This document shows, piece by piece, positions 53,044 to 64,000 of a stretch of DNA of 64,000 bases (its first letter is position 1; each line of letters opens with the position of its first letter). Position numbers and translations under genes: made by a program. The stretch covers positions 687,276 to 751,275 of the forward strand of contig NW_019774291.1 in the NCBI RefSeq assembly GCF_001039355.2, read 5' to 3'. This stretch comes from Lingula anatina (taxonomy: Eukaryota; Brachiopoda; Lingulata; Lingulida; Lingulidae). The notes beneath the pieces were generated by a model. That model was not told the origin of the DNA. It saw nothing but the letters and a program-made list of their open reading frames with translations, and did not search any database.

Positions 53044-53104
53044 GGAACATACGGGTTGGGACTAAAACCATGGGTACCGCCAGCGCCTACGCTGGTGGTA
53101 CAAT
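53044..53104. mobile_element. End of an H1-specific insertion abutting a CEP95 exon
   Basis: About 60 bp absent from H2, including GGTACCGCCAGCGCCTACGC and the inverse of ATTGTACCACCAGC. It ends about 10 bp from the exon 53114-53188 and has changed the downstream donor context (GTAAGATTAATTG in H1, GTACGATTGATG in H2) while keeping a GT donor. Confidence 0.5.
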
Positions 53105-53113
53105 TAATCTTAC

Positions 53114-56100
53114 CATCTTTTGGTTATGAGCGAGTTCTTTTTTCATGATGTTCATCAGAACTTCTTGTCTTCTCTTTGCTTCTTCATACTTCGAAAAAAA
53201 TATAACATAAAAATCTTCACAACTGCTAGAAATCATTTTCTTCATAAAGTTATACTTGAAAAATGGAAACAACACTTTTTTTAAGTTGACTAAAAAGTAT
53301 TTATTGCTTTTCTTAAAATAAATAAATAAATAAATAAAACTAAACTGTCCTTTACCTGAGCCTGCGCAGCAGATTTTTTCCTCTTGACCTCTTGCGCTGC
53401 TTTACTCAGCTGCTCTACTTGTCTGTAACTCTTCTTCCACACATTGTGGATTGTGTGTTCAGACAGATGGATGAAGGGAAACTCTTCCAACATGAAGGGC
53501 AGAATATTATCTTCACCAACCCTGACTGGAGTGGCAAATGTGCTTGATTTTAAGGTACATTTTAGGATACAAGGTATACAAATGTCATCAGAGCACAGTA
53601 TAAGAGGATTTCCCTGAATATCAATCTGTTCATTTGACGATGCAATTTAAGTCAATTTCTATTTTGAATCGGGCAGTGTTCAAGCACTTCTAAAAAAAGA
53701 ACCAAAAGTTAAAATAAGACACTTACATAAACAAACTCATTAACTTGAAACAACTTCCTCAAATAATAGAAAATAATCTAATCTTCTATGTTATATATCG
53801 ACTTGACTAACTGCAGAATGTACTCACGTGGGTGTCTTCTGCCAAAATCAGGACTGCATGATGCACTTCTTTTTCTGCTTTTCTTTCCCAGCCCCTTACT
53901 GGAAGGTCTACCTCTACTTTCTCCTCCAACCACAGATGCTGTGTACTTTTTACTGGGTTTGTACTTTGAGATTTGGGGACCTATTAGCACCCCTTTTCTG
54001 TAGACTCTTTCTTTTTCTGCGGTTTTCTTCTTCATAACTTTCATTTTGTGGCCCATTACATCCTTGAACTCATCAAGGTCTTGTCGATATTGGCTATCTA
54101 AAATCTGAAAATCAAAGCTGAGACTATAAGTGAGGAATGATGATTTGAGTGTTCTAAATGCTCTCAGATTCAGACAATTCCTTTAATTATTCATCTTGAA
54201 TAAACTCTGAGTAAGAATTATATTGACATAAAGATTATGGTTTTTGAAAAAAAAAAAAAATAGTGGTCTCTTATCATGTCTTGTTAAAGCACAATTTACA
54301 AATGAGTTTTTTTTTAACCATTTGTTGAAGTATAACATTTTAGTGTGAGCTAAGACTATGGAACGAATATCACGTTTTATCTTTTCACTCCTTCCTTACC
54401 CTTGTTCTAGTCCTTTGCAAATTGTCCTCATCTAAAATCCTACTCCTAATCCTGGCATGTGCATCTGCCCCTGAACTTAGACGGCTGTCCTGAAAACGAA
54501 CTTTCTTGGATGTTGGACGCAGGGGACTGAGGTCATCAGTGGCAAATTCCCTGAATAATCATTAATGGAGAACATTATTGATATCAACTTTAATTTCAAT
54601 AGATACATCACTTTAATTCATAATGTGAAGAATGGAATGCTTATCAAAATTACTCAAGGTGGTTACTTTATAACCTTTTTTTTAACCCCAGTTTTTTTTT
54701 TAAATCTGAACCAGTCTCTTCTGTACTGTTCATTCTATACTACATGAGGGATTAAAAACTTTAGAAGCTATGCGTAGGCACAATATAAATTGCTGATTGA
54801 TTAATTTTTTGTCAACACATGTTCGAATGATTTGTGAGGACTTTAAAAAGAAACAAAAATTCAATATTTATTTTTTGGCATATACAGCCAGTATTCATTA
54901 AAAAAAATGAAAATAAAAATGTGACTCTTTGCACTGTTTAAATCTTCCATATATACCTTTCTTTAGCTGACTCTCTGTAGTCCAAAAAACTGTCACTATG
55001 CTGAGACAGTTCATCATCACTCAGGTACACCTCATCCCTGGTGGGATTAACTCTTGGGGAGATGTTCTCGATATTCTCTTTCTCTTTAAGATATCTCTGC
55101 AAGTCTTGGTGCATTTGCTTTTCTCTTCGTCTATAAAATAATGATAAATGACACCACAATGTATTTTTGTCACAATGCCTGACACAGGCATTCTGTACAG
55201 AAACATAGATTATTTACAATCCAGTCTTTAAACCTTGTGAAAAGACTACAGTCATTTGAACTTCATTTCACTTATGGCTAGCTAATGTGCCTTTATAATG
55301 GCTTCAGCACAGTTGTAACAAAAACATTTAATACAACCCAAGTTCTTATAAAAATATCTCCACTAAGTCATGTTTTTAATATTTGCATAACAAAAAGATA
55401 ACTGACAAAACTGCAATGGCGTGTGTTTGTACACTTAACCTAATTAGCAATGAAACAACTTTTTTTTAATATTATGGCAAACTTATCAAACATTAGGTAT
55501 CTCATATAAATTGCCAACAATGCACAGCAATGTTTTTGCATTCCATATCAACCTTGAGATCTAGGCAAGCACTAAGCAACATACCAGTCAAAAATATATG
55601 ACTGCTGAAGGCCAACTATGAGCCACTGGAAGGTTGGCAACACACAGTCTACTTTAAAATTGCCAAAAATGTGGACCAAATATAAAGAGGATAAATCTTT
55701 ACAATACATACTTTCCCACTTCTGTCCGGACAGTTGCATGCATCCCTCTATCTGTTGGCTTATATGGATCATCAGTGGATCTCTCAGCAAGAGAGGAAAC
55801 TTTTCTCTTGGGCTTTCTCCACTTTGCATCTTCTCTCTGTGATGCATTTTTCACCTCAATGGACTCTCTAAGAATTTTGTCTGATTCTTTGCGTAACTGG
55901 ACTGTTGTTCTATGAAGGTCCTTGAGTGACTGACTGTAATGCATGTAATACAGCCTTATTTCCTGAACACATTCAACTGAATTATTTCTTAAAAATTCCA
56001 AGGTACAATAATAATATAAATTCTATAACAAGCATTGCAAACTGATGTGTTGAGATTCTGTTAATCTAATGACAGTTAAGACTAAGATCAGCCAGTCAGT

Positions 56101-59100
56101 CTACGTAACATGACTTGCCAATAGTGATAGATTTCTCAACAAATTCACAAACGTATTATAAATCTCGTCTTTTACTATCATACAAAGAATCCTGTATATC
56201 AACATTTTAAATTATGATATTTTAACAGTTAACTTGAAATAAAAAAATCTCTTGATACCCTAATCTATCAGGTACATCAATGACTGGACTCTTAGTGGGA
56301 CTTTTACGAACTGCATCTCGAGACATGTGAACCGTGTCTGCCATCAGATTTTCCAGGTTGTCATAAGTATGGGAACTTGAAGGGCCAGGTTTTGAATATA
56401 AAGTATCTCTAAAAATAACAGATGAACAAAACATGTACAGCTCTCAACACTGCTATGAGTTGTACCTGTACAAAAACTGCATACATCAAACGTAATTTTG
56501 ATACATGGAGTTCAATAAATACATATAATTCTTCTTACTGGTTACTTATTATTGTTATACATTTGTCATACAGTTACTGACATGTGCTAAGCAACATCCT
56601 GATGATAGGACTAATTAGTTTTGGAAAAAAATAAAAGCACTGGAAAAAAGACTGGGACCATGGGATGAGTTTATTTTATATCATGTGTGATCAGGAATCA
56701 CTTCATCAGTGTCCATATCTTACCTCTCAGCTGTAGTGGCTATTGGAATAGTAGAACCATAAAGTCTAGGGGCAGTTCCTGGTCAGAAAAAAATCAATTC
56801 TAGATAACATGGAAATGATAATGTCACATAACTCTTTCATAACCAAAACACCTCACCTTTCTTTTAATTATATCATACTCAACTTAAATAGAACCATCTC
56901 TTACAGTCTGTTTTACAGAAAATGCTGGACCTCTTGAATATTAGGAGTTCAAGACTTCAGGGTAATTGTCTTACTTGATACCACTGACTACTATATGTGG
57001 AAGTTAAATATTTAGTATGACACAATAAGTTCTTAAATGGCACTGTAGGAGGATCGTTAGGTCTATAATTGCAGAAATATCAAGGAAACTTAATGTTAAA
57101 CATATTTAGGTACATTCTTGTAGACATTTATAAATTCATTACAATTTCATCATATTGTAGCCAGTTACGAGTACTCACATATATTTTAGTCAAATTTGCA
57201 ACTGACTTCAGTCTTCATGCAGAAGTTGTCGTAATGAAGACTAAAGAAGTGGGGCAAAAATTTGACAAAGAAAAAAAAAAATACATGTACTAAATGTAAC
57301 TGTCTGTGAAATGTTAAAAAATAAAAATCAATATAATGTTTATTTAGAGTATAAACCATAGAGTAATAGTAACTACTTTACCTGTACTGTTTGGCATGAA
57401 AGACCTTTCAGTGTCTCTCCTTGTTGACAATGGCATAGAAGCTGATAGTGAGGGTACAGCAGGACCTTCAGGGAAAAAAAGGATTCAAAGTCCTTTTAGA
57501 AACAAATACTTGTGAATTCAGAAGTATGTACAACATGCGGAGTTAAAAAAATTAAGAAGATAATATGCATCTAATATGAAGCTCAGAGTAGATAAATGTA
57601 GAAAGTGACAGATAAATCTGAATTAAACCAAGAATATAGTGTTTTGCATTTACATGATTTACTTTGAAACTGGTAAGACCAGTGTATTTAACTAGATGTC
57701 TTTTTTGCCAGTCTCACAAAGTTAAAAACAGTATTATGGAGACAATCATGAAACTCTCTCCTTTGAACTAACCTTTCCTCTGTTCACTGGGAACATAATA
57801 ATGGTACAAGTGATGAGTGAAAGTTTTCTTTGTATTTTCAACACCATCAGATCTTTTCTCTGTCTTTTCAGTCTCTAAATGCTCTGCAGGGGGCGAGTCT
57901 GGTTTTGGCCTAAGCCCTAAATATCCAAAGTCTCTAAAAGCTTGAGGCTGTTTAGAAGTATCTGGAACCTTTGGGGGTGAAACTACAGGGCTGTCTTTAG
58001 GATCCTATGGAAATTTTCAAAAAAAAAGCTTTTTTTCAGCTAGTTTAAATGTTTAAAATGTATAGATACATGGGTTGTAATACAAAACAGGACAATCAAC
58101 TAAAAAAAAAAACTCTAGACTAAAAACACCATAAGATCTTGTGATAGTATGCAGAAAAGACATTGAGACATTAAATTTTTTCATTACAACGTATATATTA
58201 TCAAAGTTGCAAAAGCAACAGATTGTAAAACAATGCCCTGTGGCTACAGAACTTGAAACCGTTACCTTTGCAGGAAAAAAACTATCTCTCTGTCTATCCA
58301 TCCTTCCTTCACTGTGAACCAAATTGCTTCTGTTTTTTTCTGTTGTAGTTGATGCAGTTGTTACTGTGGAAGTAGGGGCTGTTGTTCTTACTTTCCTTTC
58401 AGGGAAGGACTGAACAAAGCTATGTCCATCAGAGACACCCCTTTGTCTATACACTTCCCCTGTGCTAGAATCAGGGTGCAATTTTTCTGGTTTCATCCTG
58501 CTGGTTTCATATCTCCCATGGCTATGTCCTAGTGATTTTGGATCAGGTTTATCATATTCTTGCTCCCATCTTTTCTGAATTTGCTCACTTTCCCTGATTA
58601 ACTGCAAAGTAGAGTCGTTCTCCTTGCCTAGAAATTGAAAACCAACAGAAAAAAGTAATGCTAATATGTGTGAATAAGGATAACTAGACACAAATCCAAG
58701 CACTTTTTTAAATATTATTCTGTACTTTTAAAAATACAAAAACAGCCTTGCACTTACTCATGTGATGTACAGAGCTCTGAGCTACTGGGTAATGTAATGG
58801 CTGTGGGGCACTGGTAGCTGATGTCATTGTGGCAGGGGGCCTACTACCACCACTGCCCTGTCCACCTGGTATATGTCCCCTAAAACTATCACTCTCCCCA
58901 AGGGCAATCAGGTCTTTAGTGGTGTCCACTTCTGTCTTGGATGCTGTAGGTTTCCTGATTAGGATACAAAATAATTGTTTTCAATGTATCATTTCAGTTA
59001 CTACAAATACTGCTGAATTTTTATATTAAATTAGGTTTCGGGTCATTCCATATCAACTCATCCAGCGAGGGTACCCTCCGTCAAGAAAGTTGCTGATTTT

Positions 59101-61598
59101 CACATATTTTGTAGATATTATAGGGACTAGAAAAAACCTAAAATTTTAGATTGAGATCTCAACTGGTTTCAGAGTTATGACACTCCAAAGTTGGACCCAG
59201 CTGAGGGCTTGCTGTGCNNNNNNNNNNNNNNNNNNNNNNNNNNNNNNNNNNNNNNNNNNNNNNNNNNNNNNNNNNNNNNNNNNNNNNNNNNNNNNNAAGT
59301 ATGTAATGGATTCTGCCTTTGTATTTTTGCAGATAAAACCAATATAATTAATATAATTTAATCATGCAGCGTATGACAGTTATCTGTACCACTTTTGACC
59401 ATCTTTATGAATAACAAGAAATCAAAGTTTTTCTGATTAGATACCTTAATAGCAGATAACACTATTTCAGACTTAAAAGTGAGAATTTTAACCCATACTG
59501 TGACTCTTGATCCTTCCCAAGTTCTCTCTCAAGAATACCATTCAGCACTTCTGGTGTCAAGGCATCAGGGTCTTCTTCTTCCAAATAACCTGGGTTTTCT
59601 TAAAAAATACGAAGTACTATAATGCTTAGACCAAATTATCAAATATGGAATTTAATCACAGTAAAAAAAATAGATATGGTAATAACAGAATAGACTGATA
59701 TGACATTTAATCCCATTTAAGAAGTTAAATATTAATAACTGATAGCTTGTACCGTTGTCAGAAAAACCTACCTTCATTATCTGAAGAAATGTCACTCTCG
59801 ATTTTATCAAGAAAATACTCCAGTAATCCAGAGAAGACTTCAACCAAGTTCATTATACTACCAGGATCTCCATGGACAATACTCTGCCCAGTAATGTGAG
59901 AGAGAGAAGTGTGTAGTATATCAAGAGAGATAGAATCCACCACACACTGGCAATTATGGATCTCATCTTCTATGCTCATTGGATTCCTGATGATGTCTGT
60001 TTCAATGTAGAAAACAAAAATACAAACAAACAATAGGAGTAAGTTGCATGTTTGCCATCTAATTGTCATGAAAAACTATAAACATCTTTTGGGTTTGGAG
60101 TGAAGGATCAACAAATGAAATTAATTTTGTTGTTATATGTGTTTTACATCATTTATTAAACTCTAATTAGAAAAAATGAAAAACTGATAGGGCAGGGCTC
60201 GACATTAGCGCCTGTCCGCCTGTCCGGGACAGGTAAAAATTCAGTTAGGACAGGTGAAGTTGCAGGGTTGGCTGTCCGACGGACAGGTCATGTTTTGTGA
60301 GAAATTTGGACCAAAAGTCTTTAAAAAATCATTTTTTGTTGCATACTAACGTCTTTTATTCTCTTCCTAGACGGCATTGAAAAGAGTGACCTACTTTTGG
60401 CACAAAACACATGCAGTCGCAAAACGAAGTCTGAGTAAACTTACCGCCAAATTATGAAAGTGAACACCCTCCAGAACTTCATCAGACAAAATCTATTCAC
60501 ATATCAGGTTCTTTACTGAATATTTATTTAGTTCAAAATCTACATGCACTAGTAATAAAGACCGTTCCAAAAACAGAAACTACACAAGTACTGTACTGGG
60601 TACAACAGCCAGATTGAACTGGATGAACTGGCTATATCTAGTTTGTTGTCCAGGCAACATACTGCCTGTCAATCAAATACGTTGTATGCTATCTACTCAC
60701 TATAGAAAGTGAAATCTTTTGGACTGAAGATCTTGTTGAAATGTGGTTTATTTGCCAAAATATAACCTGAAATTTTGTATGATGTTTTCTTAAATGACTC
60801 TAGCATCACTTATGTTATTTACAGTTAAAAATTAGTGCTGGAATATGATAAATTAACATTGCTGTCATATACCAGAATGATATTGATGTAAGGAGGAAAT
60901 TGGTAATAAAAAATATGAGAATTTAAATAAAAAGAAGGGGAACTTTTTATACTGATTTTATTTAATTCATATATTAAAGAAAAATCAAACACATGATAAC
61001 CCCTAAAGAAGTTAAATTGTTAACATAAATATAAGTAAAGTATTATATAATGAATATTATTTAACTTTTCATTGAACTATATTCAAATATTATTAATTTT
61101 GAATATTTTAATAAAATTAATTTAACAGTACCCCCTCCCCACTTCCCACTCAAGGTATTTTTTTCCTTAGCTGTTGTTAAACTTCATGTGAATCTGTTAT
61201 CAAATTGCAGATTTACAATTAGTAGACCCTGTACCTCAAATCCTAGGAGAAGCCCTGATTGGAACTATGTTAAATCAGACTTATATGCAAGATTTAATCT
61301 TCAGGAGTTCACAAGTATGAAAAAACAATTTTTTATCTGAAAATAAATTCACTTTAAGGTGCACTTTTCCAGCTCATTCGATTGAGTATTTTGGTAATAA
61401 ATACATTAAATGTATGACTATACATATTAATTTATAAAGTTCTAGGTATGAATAGAAAAAAAAAATATTGGTTTTGTTGGACAGGTTGGTTTGAAAATCG
61501 GACAGGTCAAATTTATGACCACCTGTCCAAAGGACAGGTGCTCAAAAAAGTTAGTGTCTAGCCCTGTAGGGATGTCATTGCCCTCTGGGAAGTTTACA

Positions 61599-61678
<80 letters not shown>

Positions 61679-62321
61679 TGTATGCATATATTGTTTTGTA
61701 TCAAAAAATTGAAGCTGAAATTATTAAAACCAAACATTTTATTTTAATACATTGAGGACACTTTTATTGGTCTCTTTTTACCTGGCAATCTGTCTCCCAT
61801 CATTCCTTCATAAAGAGTCACAAAGACATTGGCATTTATTTCCTTCAATGTTTTCACACGTATTGGAACATGCAGCTGAGCCAGCATATTGTTAGTAAGC
61901 TGCACATGTCCTAATAAATATACACAAAGAGAATTTTAATAAAATACATTTCCAATTACTTATTTCTTCTTAAACTATTAATTTATCAATACTTGAAGTG
62001 TCTGTCTTTTAAATAAGTAATACATGGTCTTAATAATAATGGATCACTTTCTCATACTATTATGTAAGTTCACATTTTTAAAATGTAGTCTGTGAACCTG
62101 AAAATAGATTAAATTGACCTATTATTGGATATATCCAAGGTTACTGAATCAAAAAGTTGTGACATAACAAGAGATATATTCTCTATATCTCTTGCACTAA
62201 TCAGACATGTACTAAGATGATAATGGGTTCAGACAGTATTTGAACATTTATCACTTAATTCTAAAGAAACCCTATTTTTTCAAAGCTAGCACATAACATT
62301 CCTACCTCCTGATTCTGTCAT
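53114..62321 (-). CDS. CEP95: CEP95 centrosomal protein, H1 allele, N-terminal and middle exons
   Basis: Exons in transcript order are 62306-62321 (start codon at 62319-62321), 61782-61910, 59772-59996, 59493-59598, 58758-58954, 58266-58627, 57773-58004, 57382-57465, 56724-56778, 56259-56408, 55712-55954, 54957-55130, 54400-54550, 53828-54104, 53356-53525 and 53114-53188. With H2 47359-47511 and the three exons at 39930-40773 the frame totals 3186 nt (1061 aa), longer than the roughly 820-residue human protein because of the Ser/Thr/Pro-rich middle. The N terminus (TNNMLAQLHVPIRVKTL, NANVFVTLYEGMMGD, SLSHITGQSIVHGD) aligns with the calponin-homology-like domain of CEP95. A noncoding upstream exon probably lies near 62595-62700, where a GTAAGT donor is visible. 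The assembly gap 59218-59296 is intronic. Confidence 0.92.
59039..59217. repeat. Probable interspersed repeat running into the gap
   Basis: Starts abruptly with GGGTCATTCCATATCAACTC and runs into the N run. Its composition differs from the surrounding intron and the gap suggests a repeat the assembler could not cross. I cannot assign a family. Confidence 0.35.
59218..59296. other. Assembly gap of 79 N
   Basis: The only sized gap in the window. It lies in the CEP95 intron between 59493-59598 and 58758-58954. Phase across the two exons agrees, so no exon need be missing. Confidence 0.95.
60193..61566. mobile_element. 1374-bp element with GGACAGG subterminal repeats in a CEP95 intron
   Basis: The ends are imperfect inverted repeats: CAGGGCTCGACATTA on the left and the inverse of CAGGGCTAGACACTAA on the right. 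TAGGG flanks both sides (60188-60192 and 61567-61571), a likely 5-bp target duplication. Both subterminal regions contain clustered CCTGTCC/GGACAGG motifs (left about 60211-60290, right about 61479-61542), which could be transposase-binding sites. The interior is AT-rich without a long frame, so it looks non-autonomous. The CAGGG ends recall hAT elements, but hAT elements normally make 8-bp duplications. Confidence 0.75.
61601..61677. repeat. (AT)n microsatellite
   Basis: About 38 AT units lie immediately right of the 1374-bp element in a CEP95 intron. The open frame through it encodes only YIYIYI and is spurious. Confidence 0.95.
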
Positions 62322-63660
62322 TTTTCACCTAGTGCAGAATACTGAAAATATGATCTGAAAAAGAGGATTACATGTCTTACTGGCAAAATTAATAAAGGCC
62401 CATACGTCTAATCTCCAATGGTTAAAAGATATATCCTAACATCCATTTAGCCCAAATACTTGTACGCCAGCATTCTATAATGTTTACTATGGCTTTGATA
62501 AAACCAATTTGGATATGATTTGAGTTGCAGTGAGATGGTAGAACTGAAAAGCACTTGTGAATATCATGAATGCAGTATCAGTTGAACTGAAATAAGACTT
62601 ACCCATACGATATCACCAGCAGAAAAGCTGGTTTGAGAAAGGTTTGAAAATGGAACCAAAATACAGTCAAAAGATGGCGCTTGCAACGAAGACATGTCTT
62701 CACCTAATTGCTGGAAGTAAGAAAGAGGACGCATTAATAGATATATAATATATGATAATAAGTCAGGTGTATTTGAATAAAATGAAATGGAAAATTTTCA
62801 AATTTCTACCTATTTTCTGTATTATTATTATTTCTTTTACTTTGTGTCAAAGTCAATTCATTATCGATGGAAAGTTATTACCCAGAAGCTTGTAAATTCA
62901 GCGGGAAAAGAGTCACTTGAAACATACTGCTCTTTACAAAACATTATGACTACTGACATTGTTGATGAAACACCTGGCAGATGGCAATTTATACTGTCCA
63001 ATTACGACAAAATAATTGCAGTTAAATCGTCAAAAATTAGCAAAACGCCTAAAAATCCTGAAGGAGGCAAGAAGCTTATAAGATTGGATAAATGGTAAAA
63101 TGAATTTTTATGTTACTACACCAGTATGTCTGTACATGAAACAATTTACTTTACTCTACAATATATGAGAAATATATTGAATGCACATATGTAAAAGACA
63201 GTATTCAAATGAAGAAAGATTTGATCAATTAAAATAACATTTAAATTGAATCCATAAAGATTGAAAGTTTTTGAAATTATAAAAGCTATGCTGAAGTTAT
63301 GAACACACAAAAGTTTATTGAAAATTGTGTAAGCAGTATTGTGTTACTGTAAATTTGCAACAGCTGCTTTTATCTCCTTGATAGACATTGGTCTCAGATC
63401 ATTCTCACACTAATTATGCTGGGCACTGGTATGTGTTATGTACTAGTACATGTACATACTAGTATATACAGTACAGTACTGTATGTGATATGGGTGTAAG
63501 CACATTTTCAAATTGAGGATGGTTGACCATGTTGGTAAAGAGTTTATTATACTGTTCTGAGATTTTCCCATAGTGTTATATACTCATGCATTTCCATCAT
63601 TTGCCCTAGCTGGGTCTTCAAGACTTCCTGATTTGTCTTTGGAGACTTGAAGAGTGCATC
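62322..63660. other. CEP95 5' flank and region without a supported gene
   Basis: 62595-62700 probably contains a CEP95 5' UTR exon on the minus strand with a GTAAGT donor. A plus-strand open frame at 62787-63098 (103 codons) starts in low-complexity T-rich sequence and becomes well composed from about 62848. I cannot identify it or find a confident partner exon. The rest to 63660 shows nothing recognisable. Confidence 0.5.
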
Positions 63661-63977
63661 ATTATTAGATCGCATTCACAATGAGTTGAGCCATGGCTTT
63701 ACAAATCCTAGAACTAAATATGGCGGCCGTACATGAAAGAAAAACCACCTAATCTTTTAATAGTCTCTCCGCCTCTCACACGCCTCCCTATGTGTCGTCC
63801 CAATGGAGCCGAGATTTAATGACTGTACCCCTGCAGGGACGACGCATGGGGAGGCGTGTGAGAGGCGTGTGAGACTATTAAAAGATTAGGCGGTTTTTCT
63901 TTCATGTACATCCGCCATATTTAGTTCCAGGATTTGTAAAGCCATGGCTCAACTCGTTTTGATTACGATCTTATAAT
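63661..63977. mobile_element. Fold-back inverted-repeat element, arms of about 140 bp
   Basis: The left arm (63661-63800) and right arm (63837-63977) are inverted copies with only scattered mismatches, separated by a 36-bp spacer. Landmarks in each arm are GAGTTGAGCCATGGCTTTAC, AACTAAATATGGCGG, AAAAGATTAG and GAGGCGTGTGAG or their complements. There is no coding capacity. This structure is typical of fold-back miniature elements. Confidence 0.85.
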
Positions 63978-64000
63978 ACTGGTTAAGAACAATCATGGAA

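Noticed and set aside
55955-55974. Acceptor just before GAAATAAGG for the CEP95 exon 55712-55954
   Set aside because: With upstream phase 2 it creates an immediate stop; the AG nine bases further in keeps the frame.
61442-61687. 81-codon minus-strand frame
   Set aside because: Mostly a translated AT microsatellite plus the end of a mobile element.
62595-62694. MSSLQAPSFDCILVPF frame as the CEP95 N terminus
   Set aside because: Splicing it to the next exon breaks the frame; the short exon 62306-62321 (MTESG) joins in phase to the conserved domain, so this is more likely 5' UTR.

Overview
The window is a piece of an AT-rich, intron-rich animal nuclear genome, with one vertebrate-type ortholog set and many short transposon relics. 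I read it as a highly heterozygous invertebrate. A marine lophotrochozoan such as a mollusc would fit, but the sequence alone does not settle the taxon. There are no bacterial, viral or CRISPR features.

Five genes are present. (1) ZSWIM8 on the minus strand (3321-18198) has 23 coding exons that join in frame to 1856 residues. (2) RPS14 on the plus strand starts about 350 bp from the ZSWIM8 start codon, head to head. (3) A small secreted protein with two identically spaced four-cysteine repeats lies on the plus strand; I do not recognise its family. (4) A sodium/proton antiporter of the NHA/SLC9B family lies on the minus strand, converging on gene 3; it has 10 coding exons and 576 residues. 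(5) CEP95, a centrosomal protein, lies on the minus strand; its 20 coding exons give 1061 residues when taken across both haplotypes.

The key to the layout is that everything from about 18.54 kb to 58.6 kb appears twice. The copies are not tandem paralogs. They behave as two haplotypes whose contigs were laid end to end with single-N joins at 22904, 30039, 40841, 44235 and 53043. Haplotype 1 (H1) reads 1-22903, then 30040-40840, then 53044-59217 and onward. Haplotype 2 (H2) reads 22905-30038, then 40842-53042. Most joins fall at a sequence present in only one haplotype, usually the end of a mobile element. Genes 2 to 5 therefore look duplicated or broken when read linearly. On H1 alone RPS14, the secreted protein and the antiporter are complete, and CEP95 lacks one exon that is present only in H2.

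Mobile and repeat content includes: a family of about 214 bp inverted-repeat elements with 4-bp target duplications, with one insertion present in H2 only; a TA-flanked inverted-repeat element inside the intron of the secreted-protein gene (H1 only); a 1374 bp element in a CEP95 intron with many GGACAGG/CCTGTCC subterminal motifs; a 42 bp perfect palindrome found only in H2; and a fold-back element at the right edge (63661-63977).

The five genes do not form a pathway. Positional logic exists only at the ZSWIM8/RPS14 shared promoter region and at the converging 3' ends of the secreted-protein gene and the antiporter.
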